Assembly (NCBI RefSeq): GCF_900220985.1
Contig: NZ_OCPC01000001.1
Location: 1,218,836 to 1,282,835 of the forward strand
Source: Parahoeflea halophila
GTDB lineage: Bacteria; Pseudomonadota; Alphaproteobacteria; Rhizobiales; Rhizobiaceae
Direction of reading: 5' to 3'
DNA length: 64,000 nt
The notes under the pieces were generated by a model. That model made no database searches and was not told the origin of the DNA. It was given only the letters and a program-made list of their open reading frames with translations. Both the position numbers and the translations under genes were made by a program. This document shows positions 24,673-33,375 of the stretch, piece by piece. Numbering within the stretch: the first letter of the stretch is position 1; each line of letters begins with the position of its first letter.

Positions 24673-24687
24673 TTAACCCTTTCTTAA
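24673..24687. promoter_or_regulatory. CtrA box in the rcdA promoter region
   Basis: TTAA (24673-24676), CCCTTTC, TTAA (24684-24687): an exact full site, 112 bases before the rcdA start. Control of rcdA by CtrA would close a feedback loop, since RcdA assists CtrA proteolysis in Caulobacter. Confidence 0.68.
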
Positions 24688-24798
24688 GAATAGTCTTGCC
24701 GGAACCAGGGCTCCGGTTCATTCTGCGCCCGTTGGCAGGGACACCCGCCGCCAACGAATGCCGCCTACTCAGTAGTTTGTAACCAGGAATATCCGGCC

Positions 24799-25317
24799 AT
24801 GTCTGAAACAAGTCTCAACCCGATCAACCTCGCGGACCGCATGGCCAACTCGAGCCAGTTCAAGGCACTTTACGCCGAGGGAATGGGGCTTGTTGAGGAA
24901 ACTGCAAACTATCTTGATGGACCGGGCCGGGCTGCCTCGAAAGACCTGCCACGCCTGGCCGGTGTACTCTACGCTGCGGAATCGATGCGGCTGACAACCC
25001 GCCTGATGCAGATGGCGTCATGGTTGCTGTTGCAGCGCGCCGTCAACAACGGCGAAATGAACCGCGACCAGGTCCTTGCCGAAAAAAACAAGGTGCGCCT
25101 CGACAGTTTCCAGTGCGATCGCAGCGCCCAAGGCTGGAGTGATCTGCCGGACGAGTTCAAGGACCTTGTCGAACGCTCGCTGCGCATTCAGAACCGGGTG
25201 GCGTTGCTTGACCGCGAGATCTATCGCCCCGAAGAAGCTGCAGCCCTCAAGCCTGACAATGAAAACTCCGTCCAGGCCCAGCAACATCTTCTGCAGACGG
25301 TGTTCAGCAAGCGCTGA
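24799..25317 (+). CDS. rcdA: RcdA-family proteolytic adaptor (DUF1465)
   Basis: This 172-residue helical protein of the DUF1465 family has Caulobacter RcdA as founder; RcdA is an adaptor in the ClpXP/CpdR/PopA hierarchy that delivers CtrA for degradation at the cell pole. Recognisable blocks are LADRMANSSQFKALYAEGMGLVEE, ESMRLTTRLMQMASWLLLQRAV and LVERSLRIQNRVALLDREIY. The C-terminal tail is polar and probably disordered. A CtrA box lies upstream and an intrinsic terminator downstream, so the gene is monocistronic. Confidence 0.88.
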   Translation: MSETSLNPINLADRMANSSQFKALYAEGMGLVEETANYLDGPGRAASKDLPRLAGVLYAAESMRLTTRLMQMASWLLLQRAVNNGEMNRDQVLAEKNKVRLDSFQCDRSAQGWSDLPDEFKDLVERSLRIQNRVALLDREIYRPEEAAALKPDNENSVQAQQHLLQTVFSKR

Positions 25318-25344
25318 TCCCTTTTTGAAATCACCAGATTTGAA

Positions 25345-25375
25345 AAGCCCGCGGGAACAGAACCGCGGGCTTATT
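25345..25375 (+). terminator. Terminator after rcdA
   Basis: AAGCCCGCGG (25345-25354) pairs with CCGCGGGCTT (25363-25372), followed by ATT. Confidence 0.75.
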
Positions 25376-25410
25376 CGTAAGCTCCGCTGGTGGCACAGTC
25401 CGCTGGCAAC

Positions 25411-25436
25411 AAAAAACCCGCCGGAGCCGGCGGGTT
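25411..25436 (-). terminator. Terminator after rpmE
   Basis: AACCCGCCGG / CCGGCGGGTT (25415-25424 / 25427-25436); on the minus strand the stem runs into a T tract. Confidence 0.85.
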
Positions 25437-25462
25437 CCAAGTTTCGGCGATTGCCGCAAAAC

Positions 25463-25684
25463 TTACAGGCTGAGGCCTTCGAAGCGCTTCTTGAACTTCG
25501 AAAGACGACCGCCACGGTCCAGCATCTGCTGGTTGCCGCCGGTCCAAGCCGGATGCGACTTCGGATCGATTTCGAGGTTCATGGTATCACCTTCGGCACC
25601 CCAGGTGGACTGGGTCATATACTCTGTGCCATCGGTCATGACGACCTTGATCATGTGGTAGTCGGGGTGGATGTTCGACTTCAT
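25463..25684 (-). CDS. rpmE: 50S ribosomal protein L31
   Basis: L31 bridges the large and small ribosomal subunits. The 73-residue protein shows [35 protein letters not shown] and a basic C-terminus (KFKKRF). It has no cysteine at all, so it is the zinc-independent (C-minus) form. The ATG at 25684 is set by the [11 protein letters not shown]-terminus. It is divergent from the ABC exporter gene and convergent with rcdA, with a terminator on each side. Confidence 0.97.
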   Translation of the reverse strand: MKSNIHPDYHMIKVVMTDGTEYMTQSTWGAEGDTMNLEIDPKSHPAWTGGNQQMLDRGGRLSKFKKRFEGLSL

Positions 25685-25898
25685 CTTCTTTGTCCTGCCT
25701 TTGGGAGGCCCTGCGCTGCAAAGCATGCGGCATTTTGGCCAAACACGTAAATGAAGCCGATGTCCCCAGGAACAACGACTTCCCAATTCGATGGCGAGCC
25801 TATACATGAAGGCATGACTGATAACAAGGGCTGCAGCGGTTTTTGCAGCATCGCGGCTTCATTGCCCATGACTTGGGATGCGCGTGCCAGGAGTAGAC

Positions 25899-27701
25899 GT
25901 GGCCAAACCAACAGATACCCCCAAAAAGGCCCGCTTCTCTATGCGCCCCCTGGCACGTCTTTTTCCCTATGTTGGACGCTACCCGCATCTGGTGATCGGC
26001 GCTCTCGCCTTTCTCTCGTTGGCGGCCGTGACGACCCTTACGCTGCCCATGGCGGTGCGCCGGATGATCGACAACGGCTTCTCGGCCCAGGATGCCGGGT
26101 TTATCAACACCTATTTCTCGATGCTGGCAGCCATTGCCATCATGCTGGCGCTGGCGTCGGCCTGCCGCTACTACTTCGTCATCACGCTGGGCGAGCGCGT
26201 GGTCTCCGATATCCGCCGCGACGTCTTTGACCATGTCACCGGATTGTCCGCCGCATTCTACGATGCCAACCGCTCCGGCGAGATTGTCTCGCGCCTGACT
26301 GCCGACACAACGCAGATCAAGTCGACCGTTGGTGCCACCACCTCGCTTGCCTTGCGCAACACGATCCTGTGCATCGGCGCCGGCGTGATGATGTTCATCA
26401 CGTCACCCAAGCTGTCCGCGCTGGTTCTCATCGCAATCCCCGTCATCGTGTTCCCTATGGTCGGTTTCGGCCGCAAGGTCAGGGCACGATCCCGCAAGGC
26501 ACAGGACAAGCTGGCCGAAGCCATGACCTTTGCCGGCGAATCCATCGGCGCGACCCGCACGGTACAGGCGTTCAACACCGAACCCCGCGCCCGCGCCCGC
26601 TTCAGCCACGCGGTGGAAGTCGCCTTCTCCGCCACGCGTCAGTCCATTCTCGCCCGCTCGGTCCTCACCGGTTTCGCCATCGCGATGGCTTTCGGCTCTG
26701 TGGTCGCCGTTCTTTGGTATGGCGCACAATCGGTGCTGACTGGCGAATTGACGCCGGGTACTCTGGGCCAGTTCGTGCTCTATTCGGTCTTTGCCGCAGG
26801 CAGCCTCGGCGCCCTTTCCGAAGTCTGGGGCGAGCTGTCCCAGGCTGCCGGCGCCGCCGAACGGCTGAGCGAACTGCTCGACGAGATCCCGGAGATCCGG
26901 GTACCAGACTCTCCCAAGTCACTGCCATCGCCGGCGATTGGCGACATCCGCTTCGACAATGTGCATTTCGCCTATCCCGCCAGGCCCGAAACATCCGCGC
27001 TTAACGGCACCAGCTTCCACGTCCGCCCTGGTGAAACGGTTGCTGTGGTCGGGGCATCCGGGGCCGGGAAATCGACCCTGTTTTCGCTGATCCTGCGGTT
27101 TTACGACGCCACCAGCGGCACGGTGTTCGTCGATGATGTCGATGTCCGGAAAGCCGATCCCGCCGAGGTTCGCAGCCGCATCGCACTGGTCCCGCAGGAT
27201 GTCACCATCTTTGCCGGTACTGTGGGCGACAACATCGCCTTCGGACGCGACGGTGCCAGCCAGGCTGACATTGAAGCCGCCGCGCAGGCTGCCCAGGCGC
27301 ATGACTTCATCATGGCGCTCGACTACGGCTACGACACGCCGGTCGGCGAACGTGGCATCACCCTGTCCGGCGGCCAGCGCCAGCGGGTAGCAATTGCACG
27401 CGCAATTTTGCGCGATGCCCCGATCCTGTTGCTCGACGAAGCCACCTCGGCGCTCGACGCCGAGAACGAAACCCTGGTGCAGAAGGCGCTGGAAGGGTTG
27501 ATGCTCGATCGCACCACAATCGTCGTCGCCCACCGTCTCGCAACCGTGCTGCGTGCCGATCGCATTCTGGTGATGGACAAGGGACGCATTGTCGAGGAAG
27601 GCAGCCACGCCGAATTGGTCGCCCGTGGCGGGCTCTATGCCCGCCTTGCGCGGCTGCAATTCGAGCACGGGGCCGAAGCGCTAACCGCGGCTGGCCTCTG
27701 A
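25899..27701 (+). CDS. ABC exporter, fused membrane and ATPase domains
   Basis: This 600-residue half-transporter of the lipid A/MsbA-like exporter type would work as a homodimer. Six membrane helices occupy about residues 15-310; the ATPase has Walker A GASGAGKST, signature LSGGQRQR and Walker B ILLLDEAT. I chose GTG at 25899 because AGGAG lies five bases upstream; an ATG seven codons earlier lacks such a site. The substrate is not deducible. In Rhizobiales this exporter commonly lies beside rpmE, divergent as here. Confidence 0.92.
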   Translation: MAKPTDTPKKARFSMRPLARLFPYVGRYPHLVIGALAFLSLAAVTTLTLPMAVRRMIDNGFSAQDAGFINTYFSMLAAIAIMLALASACRYYFVITLGERVVSDIRRDVFDHVTGLSAAFYDANRSGEIVSRLTADTTQIKSTVGATTSLALRNTILCIGAGVMMFITSPKLSALVLIAIPVIVFPMVGFGRKVRARSRKAQDKLAEAMTFAGESIGATRTVQAFNTEPRARARFSHAVEVAFSATRQSILARSVLTGFAIAMAFGSVVAVLWYGAQSVLTGELTPGTLGQFVLYSVFAAGSLGALSEVWGELSQAAGAAERLSELLDEIPEIRVPDSPKSLPSPAIGDIRFDNVHFAYPARPETSALNGTSFHVRPGETVAVVGASGAGKSTLFSLILRFYDATSGTVFVDDVDVRKADPAEVRSRIALVPQDVTIFAGTVGDNIAFGRDGASQADIEAAAQAAQAHDFIMALDYGYDTPVGERGITLSGGQRQRVAIARAILRDAPILLLDEATSALDAENETLVQKALEGLMLDRTTIVVAHRLATVLRADRILVMDKGRIVEEGSHAELVARGGLYARLARLQFEHGAEALTAAGL

Positions 27702-27854
27702 TTGATAGCCGGCAGAAAATTCACGCGTTGCCGGTTGCGATATTGTGAAAACCGCCAAATCGGAGTAATTATCCGGCGTTCGTCTGGAAGCCACGCGGGG
27801 GGTGGGACCTCTGTCCGCGGGTTATAACGGGAACATTCAGAAGGTGTATCCACA

Positions 27855-28766
27855 ATGCGGAATGACGCGGAGTGGCGAACCCTGCTTCTGGCAGGCGTTT
27901 GCTATGCTGTGTGGTTGTTGCTGGTGTTCGGATGGGCTGACTTGCCGGATATGTTACGTGTCCTGCTGCTGATCCCCGCGATCACACTGCATTCCTCTCT
28001 TCAACATGAATTCCTGCACGGCCATCCATTCAGGAACCAAAATCTCAACGATCTCTTGATCTCACCGCCAATTGGAGTGCTTGTGCCTTATCTGCGCTTC
28101 AAATACTGCCATCTTACCCATCACATCAACGAAAACATTACCGATCCCTATGACGATCCGGAGAGCTACTACCTCGACCGCAACGTCTGGGCAGCCGTTC
28201 CAGCCTGGCTGAAACAGCTGCTGGTCGCCAACAACACGCTCACGGGCCGCGTCACGCTGGGCCCGGCTCTGGCCACGATCGGTTTTCTCCGCAGTGAGCT
28301 TCGTCGTATCAGAGGCGGTGACAAAGGCATTCTTGCCACATGGTTGCGTCATCTCCTGGCCGTAGCCGTGCTGTTCTGGCTGATCGGCGCCTGCGGCAAC
28401 CTTGATGCATGGGCCTATTTTGTTGCCGCCTATTTCGGCATGGGACTGCTGATGGTGCGGTCCTTTATCGAACATCAGGCGGTGGAAAAGGCCAACCAGC
28501 GCTCGGTGATCATCGAGACACGGGGACCGTTGAGCTGGTTGTTTCTCAACAACAACTATCACTCCGTGCACCACGCCTATCCGTCGCTCGCCTGGTACCG
28601 CATCCCCGGTTTCTTCCGCGAAAACAGGGTCCGCTTCCTGCGCATGAATGGAGGTTACCGCTATGAAAGCTACTGGGAGGTGTTCCGCCGATTTGCGTTC
28701 CGGCCGAAGGAGCCGGTGGCCTGGCCGATTGAAGCCGTGCGCAGGCGGCGTGGCGACACCACGTGA
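27855..28766 (+). CDS. Membrane fatty acid desaturase/hydroxylase-like di-iron protein
   Basis: This 303-residue integral membrane protein has the three histidine clusters of the desaturase superfamily: HEFLHG (H51, H55), HLTHH (H86, H89, H90) and HSVHH (H236, H239, H240), plus EHQ at 206-208. Hydrophobic segments precede and separate them. The enzyme should use a di-iron centre and O2 on a lipid or related alkyl substrate, which I cannot name. Its stop overlaps the start of the next gene (GTGA), so the two are translationally coupled. Confidence 0.85.
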   Translation: MRNDAEWRTLLLAGVCYAVWLLLVFGWADLPDMLRVLLLIPAITLHSSLQHEFLHGHPFRNQNLNDLLISPPIGVLVPYLRFKYCHLTHHINENITDPYDDPESYYLDRNVWAAVPAWLKQLLVANNTLTGRVTLGPALATIGFLRSELRRIRGGDKGILATWLRHLLAVAVLFWLIGACGNLDAWAYFVAAYFGMGLLMVRSFIEHQAVEKANQRSVIIETRGPLSWLFLNNNYHSVHHAYPSLAWYRIPGFFRENRVRFLRMNGGYRYESYWEVFRRFAFRPKEPVAWPIEAVRRRRGDTT

Positions 28767-29581
28767 CGCCACCTCCAGAACGCGCGGGCGGTGCTGCCAC
28801 TGGCGCCGCCTCGCTGCCCATGTATGACTGGCCGGAAATCCGCGAAGCCACCGACAGCCTGTGGCAGGCAGTGCATCAGCAATTGAGGGAACGGGGAGTT
28901 GAAGCCCCCCAAGCTCTCGACCGGCACGCCGATCCCGAAACATTGTGGACAGCGCCCGACTTGCTGCTGTCCCAGACCTGCGGCTATCCCTATGCCACCA
29001 TGCTGGCGGACAAAGTGACCCTCGTCGGCACCCCTGCGCATGCTGTCACCCGCGCGGACCCCGGCAGATATTTCAGCGTGCTGGTGGCGCGCAAAAATGA
29101 AGCGCCACGGCATCTGGCCGACCTGCCAGGCAAGCGCTTCGCCTTCAACATGCGCCACTCGCAATCCGGCTTTGCAGCCCCGGTCCGGTTTCTTGTCCAA
29201 GCGGGTCAGGCATCCCAGCCCGCGCCGCTCGAAACCGGTGCGCACCGCGCTTCCATATGGGCTGTTGCGCAGGGCGAGGCAGACTGGGCTGCGATTGACG
29301 CCGTGACCTGGGAACTGGCCAAGCGTCACGAGCCGGCGTTACGGCACCTGACGGTCTTTGCCACAACGCCGCAAACGCCGGCCTTGCCATTGATCACCAG
29401 CCTTCAACATGCCGGCCGGGCGGATATCATCGCAGATGCTTTCGAGGCTGCTATCGCAGGACTGGACCAACAGACCCGCGATGCCGTGCTGGTCACCGGA
29501 ATGAGGCGCTCAAGGCCCCAGGATTACACACCGCTGGCAGCACCGCTCCCTGTAAGGCAAGTCTTCCCGGCCCTCGCCTGA
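28763..29581 (+). CDS. PhnD-like substrate-binding-fold protein without signal peptide
   Basis: This 272-residue protein belongs to the PhnD/SsuA/transferrin-like binding-protein superfamily: SLPMYDWPEIREATDSLW, LLLSQTCGYPY, LADLPGKRFAFNM and the ADWAAIDAVTWEL segment. It starts with GTG overlapping the desaturase stop. There is no signal peptide or lipobox and no ABC permease or ATPase nearby, so it is probably a cytosolic ligand-binding or scavenging protein rather than a transport component. Coupling to a desaturase is the only functional clue. Confidence 0.8.
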   Translation: MTPPPERAGGAATGAASLPMYDWPEIREATDSLWQAVHQQLRERGVEAPQALDRHADPETLWTAPDLLLSQTCGYPYATMLADKVTLVGTPAHAVTRADPGRYFSVLVARKNEAPRHLADLPGKRFAFNMRHSQSGFAAPVRFLVQAGQASQPAPLETGAHRASIWAVAQGEADWAAIDAVTWELAKRHEPALRHLTVFATTPQTPALPLITSLQHAGRADIIADAFEAAIAGLDQQTRDAVLVTGMRRSRPQDYTPLAAPLPVRQVFPALA

Positions 29582-29612
29582 TACGGCAGCCATCCGGACT
29601 GGCTTCTTCTCT

Positions 29613-30644
29613 TCAGCGCTCGGTCAGCTTCAGTTCGATTCGCCGGTTCGTGGCGCGATCTTCGTCGGTATCGCCTTCCGCAATCGGCTGGTACTCGCCG
29701 AAGCCTGCTGCTACAAGCCGGTTGGCCGGCACTCCCTCGTCGATCAGATGTTTGACCACAGATGTGGCGCGCGCGCTCGAAAGCTCCCAGTTGTCGGCAT
29801 AGCGGCCGGTTCCCGACAGCGGAACGTTGTCGGTATGGCCATCCACACGCAGCACCCAGTTGATTTCGTCAGGAATCTCGCGTGCGAGCTCTATGATGGC
29901 GGCAGCAAGCTTGGTCATCTGTTCCTTGCCGGCAGGATTAAGCTCATTGCCACCGGACGGGAACAGGACTTCCGACTGGAACACGAAGCGGTCCCCTACC
30001 ACCCGGACATCTTCACGGCTCGCAAGGATCTCACGCAGGCGGCCGAAGAAGTCGGAACGATAGCGGTTCAACTCCTGCACCCGCTGCGCCAGCGCCACGT
30101 TAAGCCGCCGTCCGAGATCGGCGATCTTGGCCTGGGTCTCGCGGTCCTTTTTCTCCGACACATCGAGCGCATCCTCAAGCGCGGCAAGTTGCGTTCTCAG
30201 CGCAGAAATTTGCTGGTTCAGCAAGTCGACCTGATTGAGTGCCCGCTGCGAAACCTTCTTCTCTGCATCAAGAGTGTCGGTGAGCTGTCCGATCCTGGCT
30301 TCCGCCGCACTGCTGGCCCCCGATCCGCTGGCGAGCAGTTCCTGCAGTCGCGAGCGGTCCGATTCCGACTCCGCAAGCGAGGCCTGCAGATTGGCCAGCG
30401 TATCCTCGAGGTCCTGATTGCCCGACCGCTCAAGCGCCAGAAGCTCGGTCAGCTCGTTGATCTGGCTGTTGAGTCGGTTGAGCACCTGATCCCGGCCCGA
30501 GATTTCGCGCGACAGGAAAAATTGCGCCAGCACGAACACGGTGAGCAGGAACATGATCGCCAGAAGCAGGGTCGACAGCGCGTCGACAAATCCTGGCCAG
30601 TAATCGACCGAGCGCTCCCGCCGCCGGTTGCGTGCCAGCGCCAT
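29613..30644 (-). CDS. OmpA/MotB-type peptidoglycan-binding inner-membrane protein
   Basis: This 343-residue protein has one N-terminal membrane helix (about 18-45, GFVDALSTLLLAIMFLLTVF), a long coiled coil (about 50-200), and a C-terminal OmpA-like peptidoglycan-binding domain (VDGHTDNVPLSG, LSSARATSVVKHLIDEGV, NRRIELKL). The architecture is that of MotB/ZorB/TolR-like stators. The helix contains an Asp (FVDAL) where stator proteins bind protons. It is immediately downstream (3-base gap) of the ExbB/MotA-like gene. Confidence 0.88.
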   Translation of the reverse strand: MALARNRRRERSVDYWPGFVDALSTLLLAIMFLLTVFVLAQFFLSREISGRDQVLNRLNSQINELTELLALERSGNQDLEDTLANLQASLAESESDRSRLQELLASGSGASSAAEARIGQLTDTLDAEKKVSQRALNQVDLLNQQISALRTQLAALEDALDVSEKKDRETQAKIADLGRRLNVALAQRVQELNRYRSDFFGRLREILASREDVRVVGDRFVFQSEVLFPSGGNELNPAGKEQMTKLAAAIIELAREIPDEINWVLRVDGHTDNVPLSGTGRYADNWELSSARATSVVKHLIDEGVPANRLVAAGFGEYQPIAEGDTDEDRATNRRIELKLTER

Positions 30645-30647
30645 GGC

Positions 30648-31670
30648 CTATTTGCCCTCGATCTTGTCGGCAAGCTTGTCGAGCGTCTCGCGCAGCCGGC
30701 GCGATTCGACCTGCTGCGCCTCGATCCAGTCCCTGAGCATCTGCTGCTCGTTGCGCATGTTCTTAACCAGGCCCTGAATACCTTCCGCCAGGCTGGCCAT
30801 CGCCGCCGTGGTTCTCGGAGTCATGCCCGAATCTTGGGAAAGGGTCTGCATCCGCTCGGCCAGCATCCGGATTTCTTCCGTCGTACCGGAGCTCTCGGTC
30901 GGCACCACGACGCCCGAATCCAGATCCGTCATCGTCGACAGCCAGTTTTCAAGTTCAGTGTAGAACCTGTTCTGCGCCCGGCCCGCCTGCAGGTCGAGGA
31001 AACCGAGGATGAGCGAACCGGCAAGCCCGAACAGCGATGAGGAGAAGGCCGTACCCATCCCGTCCAGCGGTGCCGACAACCCACTTTTCAAGGTCGACAG
31101 CACATCCTCCGTGCCGCCGCTGCCCGGATCCAACGACTGGATCACCTGGTTGATCGAACCGATCGTGCCAAGCAAGCCCCAAAAGGTGCCAAGCAGGCCG
31201 AGAAACACCAGCAGTCCGATCAGATAGCGCGAGGTGTCCCGGGATTCGTCGAGCCGTGTCCCGATCGAATCAAGGATTGACCGCAGTGACGAGGTCGACA
31301 GCGCCATTTCCTGACGGCGGCCGATCAGCGCCCGCATCGGCGCAAGCAGCACCGGGTCGCGCCCGACTTTTTCGGCATCACCCGTCGCGCGCAGGGAATT
31401 TACCCAGCGCACTTCCGGCCGCAGCCTGAGCACATGGGTGAAGACCAGCAAAACACCAACGGCCAGAACACCGACGATCAGCCCGTTCAGACCAGGATTG
31501 GCGAGGAACGCCGTCTGGATCTGCCGGTAGAGGATGGCTGCCACGAATCCGGAGAGGATGAGAAAGATCATCATGCTCCAGAAGAAGACCAGCGGGCTGG
31601 ACAGCTTGTGCGGATCCGCACCGCTGCCGTCCTCAGAAATACCCCAACCAGACATCGTCAGTTTTGCCAT
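30648..31670 (-). CDS. MotA/TolQ/ExbB-family proton-channel protein
   Basis: This 340-residue membrane protein has helices at about 27-50 and 60-82, then a pair around 148-175 (LIGLLVFLGLLGTFWGLLGTI) and 205-228 (SSSLFGLAGSLILGFLDL). The GTFWGLLGTI and GMGTAFSSSLFGLAGS motifs mark the MotA/TolQ/ExbB fold. With the OmpA/MotB-like protein encoded next, it should form a proton-driven peptidoglycan-anchored motor. Neither flagellar genes nor tonB/tolA lie nearby, and the partners of Zorya defence are absent, so it is a housekeeping stator of unknown output. Confidence 0.88.
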   Translation of the reverse strand: MAKLTMSGWGISEDGSGADPHKLSSPLVFFWSMMIFLILSGFVAAILYRQIQTAFLANPGLNGLIVGVLAVGVLLVFTHVLRLRPEVRWVNSLRATGDAEKVGRDPVLLAPMRALIGRRQEMALSTSSLRSILDSIGTRLDESRDTSRYLIGLLVFLGLLGTFWGLLGTIGSINQVIQSLDPGSGGTEDVLSTLKSGLSAPLDGMGTAFSSSLFGLAGSLILGFLDLQAGRAQNRFYTELENWLSTMTDLDSGVVVPTESSGTTEEIRMLAERMQTLSQDSGMTPRTTAAMASLAEGIQGLVKNMRNEQQMLRDWIEAQQVESRRLRETLDKLADKIEGK

Positions 31671-31796
31671 GCGTTATCCGTCCCGGCCCTTGTTCCTGAT
31701 CCAAATCAGGTTCCAAATCATAAGGTCAGGCGGAGACTAACCGATAATATAGCGGAAATGAAAGCGTGCTTTCAAAACAACGCAGTGAGCTTGGTG

Positions 31797-32597
31797 TCAG
31801 GCTTTCGGGACAGGCCTTTGAACAAGCTCGAGAAGGCCCTTGAGGATATATTCGTTGCCCGCCGCGACCGACCGGCTGCCGAACATGTCGGTCCCGCCCT
31901 TGGTGTCGGAAACAAAGCCGCCAGCTTCGCGGATCAACAGGATGCCCGCCGCCATGTCCCATGGCTCCAGCGGTGTTTCCCAGAACCCGTCAAGCCTTCC
32001 GGCTGCCACATAAGCCAGGTCCAGCGCCGCGGCGCCCATGCGGCGGATGCCCGCGCATTCTCCCATGACGTGGCGCAGCTCCACCAGGAACTTGCCGTGA
32101 TGACCGCGTCCGAGATGCGGAACACCGGTGCCGATCACCGCATCCGACATGGCCTTGCGGCCGGCGACCCGGAGACGGCGGTCATTGAGGAACGCCCCGC
32201 CGCCGCGTTCGGCGGTGTAGAGTTCATCTGTCGACGGATTGTAGATGACGCCAGCCACGATCTCGCCATTGCGTTCGAGCGCGATGGACACCGCAAAATG
32301 CGGCATTCCGTGCAGAAAGTTGGTGGTGCCGTCCAGCGGATCGACGATCCACCGGTGCGCGCCGTCGGTGCCCTTCTCTTCGGTGCTCTCCTCGCCCATG
32401 AAGCCATAGGTCGGGCGTGCCCGCATCAATTCGGTCTTGATGATGGTCTCAGCCTTGCGATCCGCCTGGCTGACATAGTCGCCTGGCCCCTTGAGCGAGA
32501 CCTGCAGGTTCTGCACTTCACCAAAATCGCGCGCGAGCGAACGACCGGCTTTCAGCGCCGATTGAACCATTACATTGAGAAGGGCTGAACGCGCCAT
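31797..32597 (-). CDS. suhB: Inositol monophosphatase family protein
   Basis: This 266-residue Mg2+-dependent phosphatase has the family motifs GEES (E of the metal site), WIVDPLDGTTNF and WDMAAGILL. It dephosphorylates inositol-1-phosphate or related sugar phosphates; the SuhB/IMPase assignment is by motifs and length, and specificity among IMPase-like enzymes is uncertain. It lies 93 bases downstream of efp on the same strand, so it may be cotranscribed. I looked for a suhB-type RNA in its flanks and saw none. Confidence 0.88.
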   Translation of the reverse strand: MARSALLNVMVQSALKAGRSLARDFGEVQNLQVSLKGPGDYVSQADRKAETIIKTELMRARPTYGFMGEESTEEKGTDGAHRWIVDPLDGTTNFLHGMPHFAVSIALERNGEIVAGVIYNPSTDELYTAERGGGAFLNDRRLRVAGRKAMSDAVIGTGVPHLGRGHHGKFLVELRHVMGECAGIRRMGAAALDLAYVAAGRLDGFWETPLEPWDMAAGILLIREAGGFVSDTKGGTDMFGSRSVAAGNEYILKGLLELVQRPVPKA

Positions 32598-32689
32598 CTG
32601 TCTTATTCCTTGGTGTCGGTTGCGCGGCGGCCATGGCCGACCCGCGCCGGTGTCTCAGGGCTCGAAACGAACCGCGACGTGCATCAAGC

Positions 32690-33253
32690 TCAGTCAGCCC
32701 GGCGCAGATAGGTCAGTTCGTTGGTATCCACGACCACCCGTTCACCGGCCGAAATGAACGGCGGCACCAGAATACGAACACCATTTTCCAGCGTTGCGGG
32801 CTTGTAGGACGACGCAGCGGTCTGGCCCTTGACCACCGGATCGGCTTCCGCGATTTCCAGTGTGACGTGGTCCGGCAGGGCGATACCGATCGGCCGCTCT
32901 TCGTGCAGCTCGACAGTGACCATCATGCCATCCTGCAGGAAGGCGCGGCGATCGCCGACAAAGTCCTTCTGCAGTTCAAGCTGCTCGTAGCTTTCCAGAT
33001 CCATGAACACCAGGGCTTCACCCTGCTCGTAGAGGAACTGAAAGTCCTTCTGCTCGAGCCGGATGCGTTCAACCGTCTCCGAGGCCCGGAAGCGCTCGTT
33101 GAGCTTGGTGCCGTCGATGAGGTTTTTCATCTCGACCTGGTTGAAGGCGCCGCCCTTGCCGGGCTTCACAGCGTTGGTTTTGACCACTGCCCACAGGCCG
33201 CCATTGTGCTCAAGCACGTTGCCAGGGCGAATTTCGTTTCCGTTGATTTTCAT
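32690..33253 (-). CDS. efp: Translation elongation factor P
   Basis: EF-P relieves ribosome stalling at polyproline. The product has 187 residues: KOW-like N-terminal domain ([24 protein letters not shown]), the loop KPGKGGAF whose Lys33 is the modification site in lysine-type EF-Ps, and two OB domains ending [15 protein letters not shown]. The ATG at 33253 is the family start; codons to 33271 are open but not conserved. I cannot see epmA/epmB in this window, so the modification state is unknown. Confidence 0.96.
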   Translation of the reverse strand: MKINGNEIRPGNVLEHNGGLWAVVKTNAVKPGKGGAFNQVEMKNLIDGTKLNERFRASETVERIRLEQKDFQFLYEQGEALVFMDLESYEQLELQKDFVGDRRAFLQDGMMVTVELHEERPIGIALPDHVTLEIAEADPVVKGQTAASSYKPATLENGVRILVPPFISAGERVVVDTNELTYLRRAD

Positions 33254-33280
33254 GAGAGCGTTCCGCGTCAAGCTTTGTCC

Positions 33281-33299
33281 GGGGCCGGCATTCGGCCCC
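33281..33299 (-). terminator. Hairpin between the Sel1 gene and efp
   Basis: GGGGCCG / CGGCCCC (33281-33287 / 33293-33299) without a T-run; possibly a weak terminator of the upstream minus-strand gene. Confidence 0.4.
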
Positions 33300-33375
33300 G
33301 CTTGGCGGCCTCAAGACCACAAATGGCGCAGCTTTTCAAGTCTGAGCCGCAGCCCAGCCGCCTCAATGCGCCGAA

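Noticed and set aside
29613-31670. Zorya-type (ZorA/ZorB) phage defence
   Set aside because: The channel/OmpA pair is similar in layout, but no ZorC, ZorD or ZorE gene is next to it; inositol phosphatase and a PhnD-like gene flank it instead.
31671-32689. suhB-type RNA near the inositol monophosphatase gene
   Set aside because: The two flanking gaps contain no hairpin with a CCUCCC loop and no terminator of the right kind.
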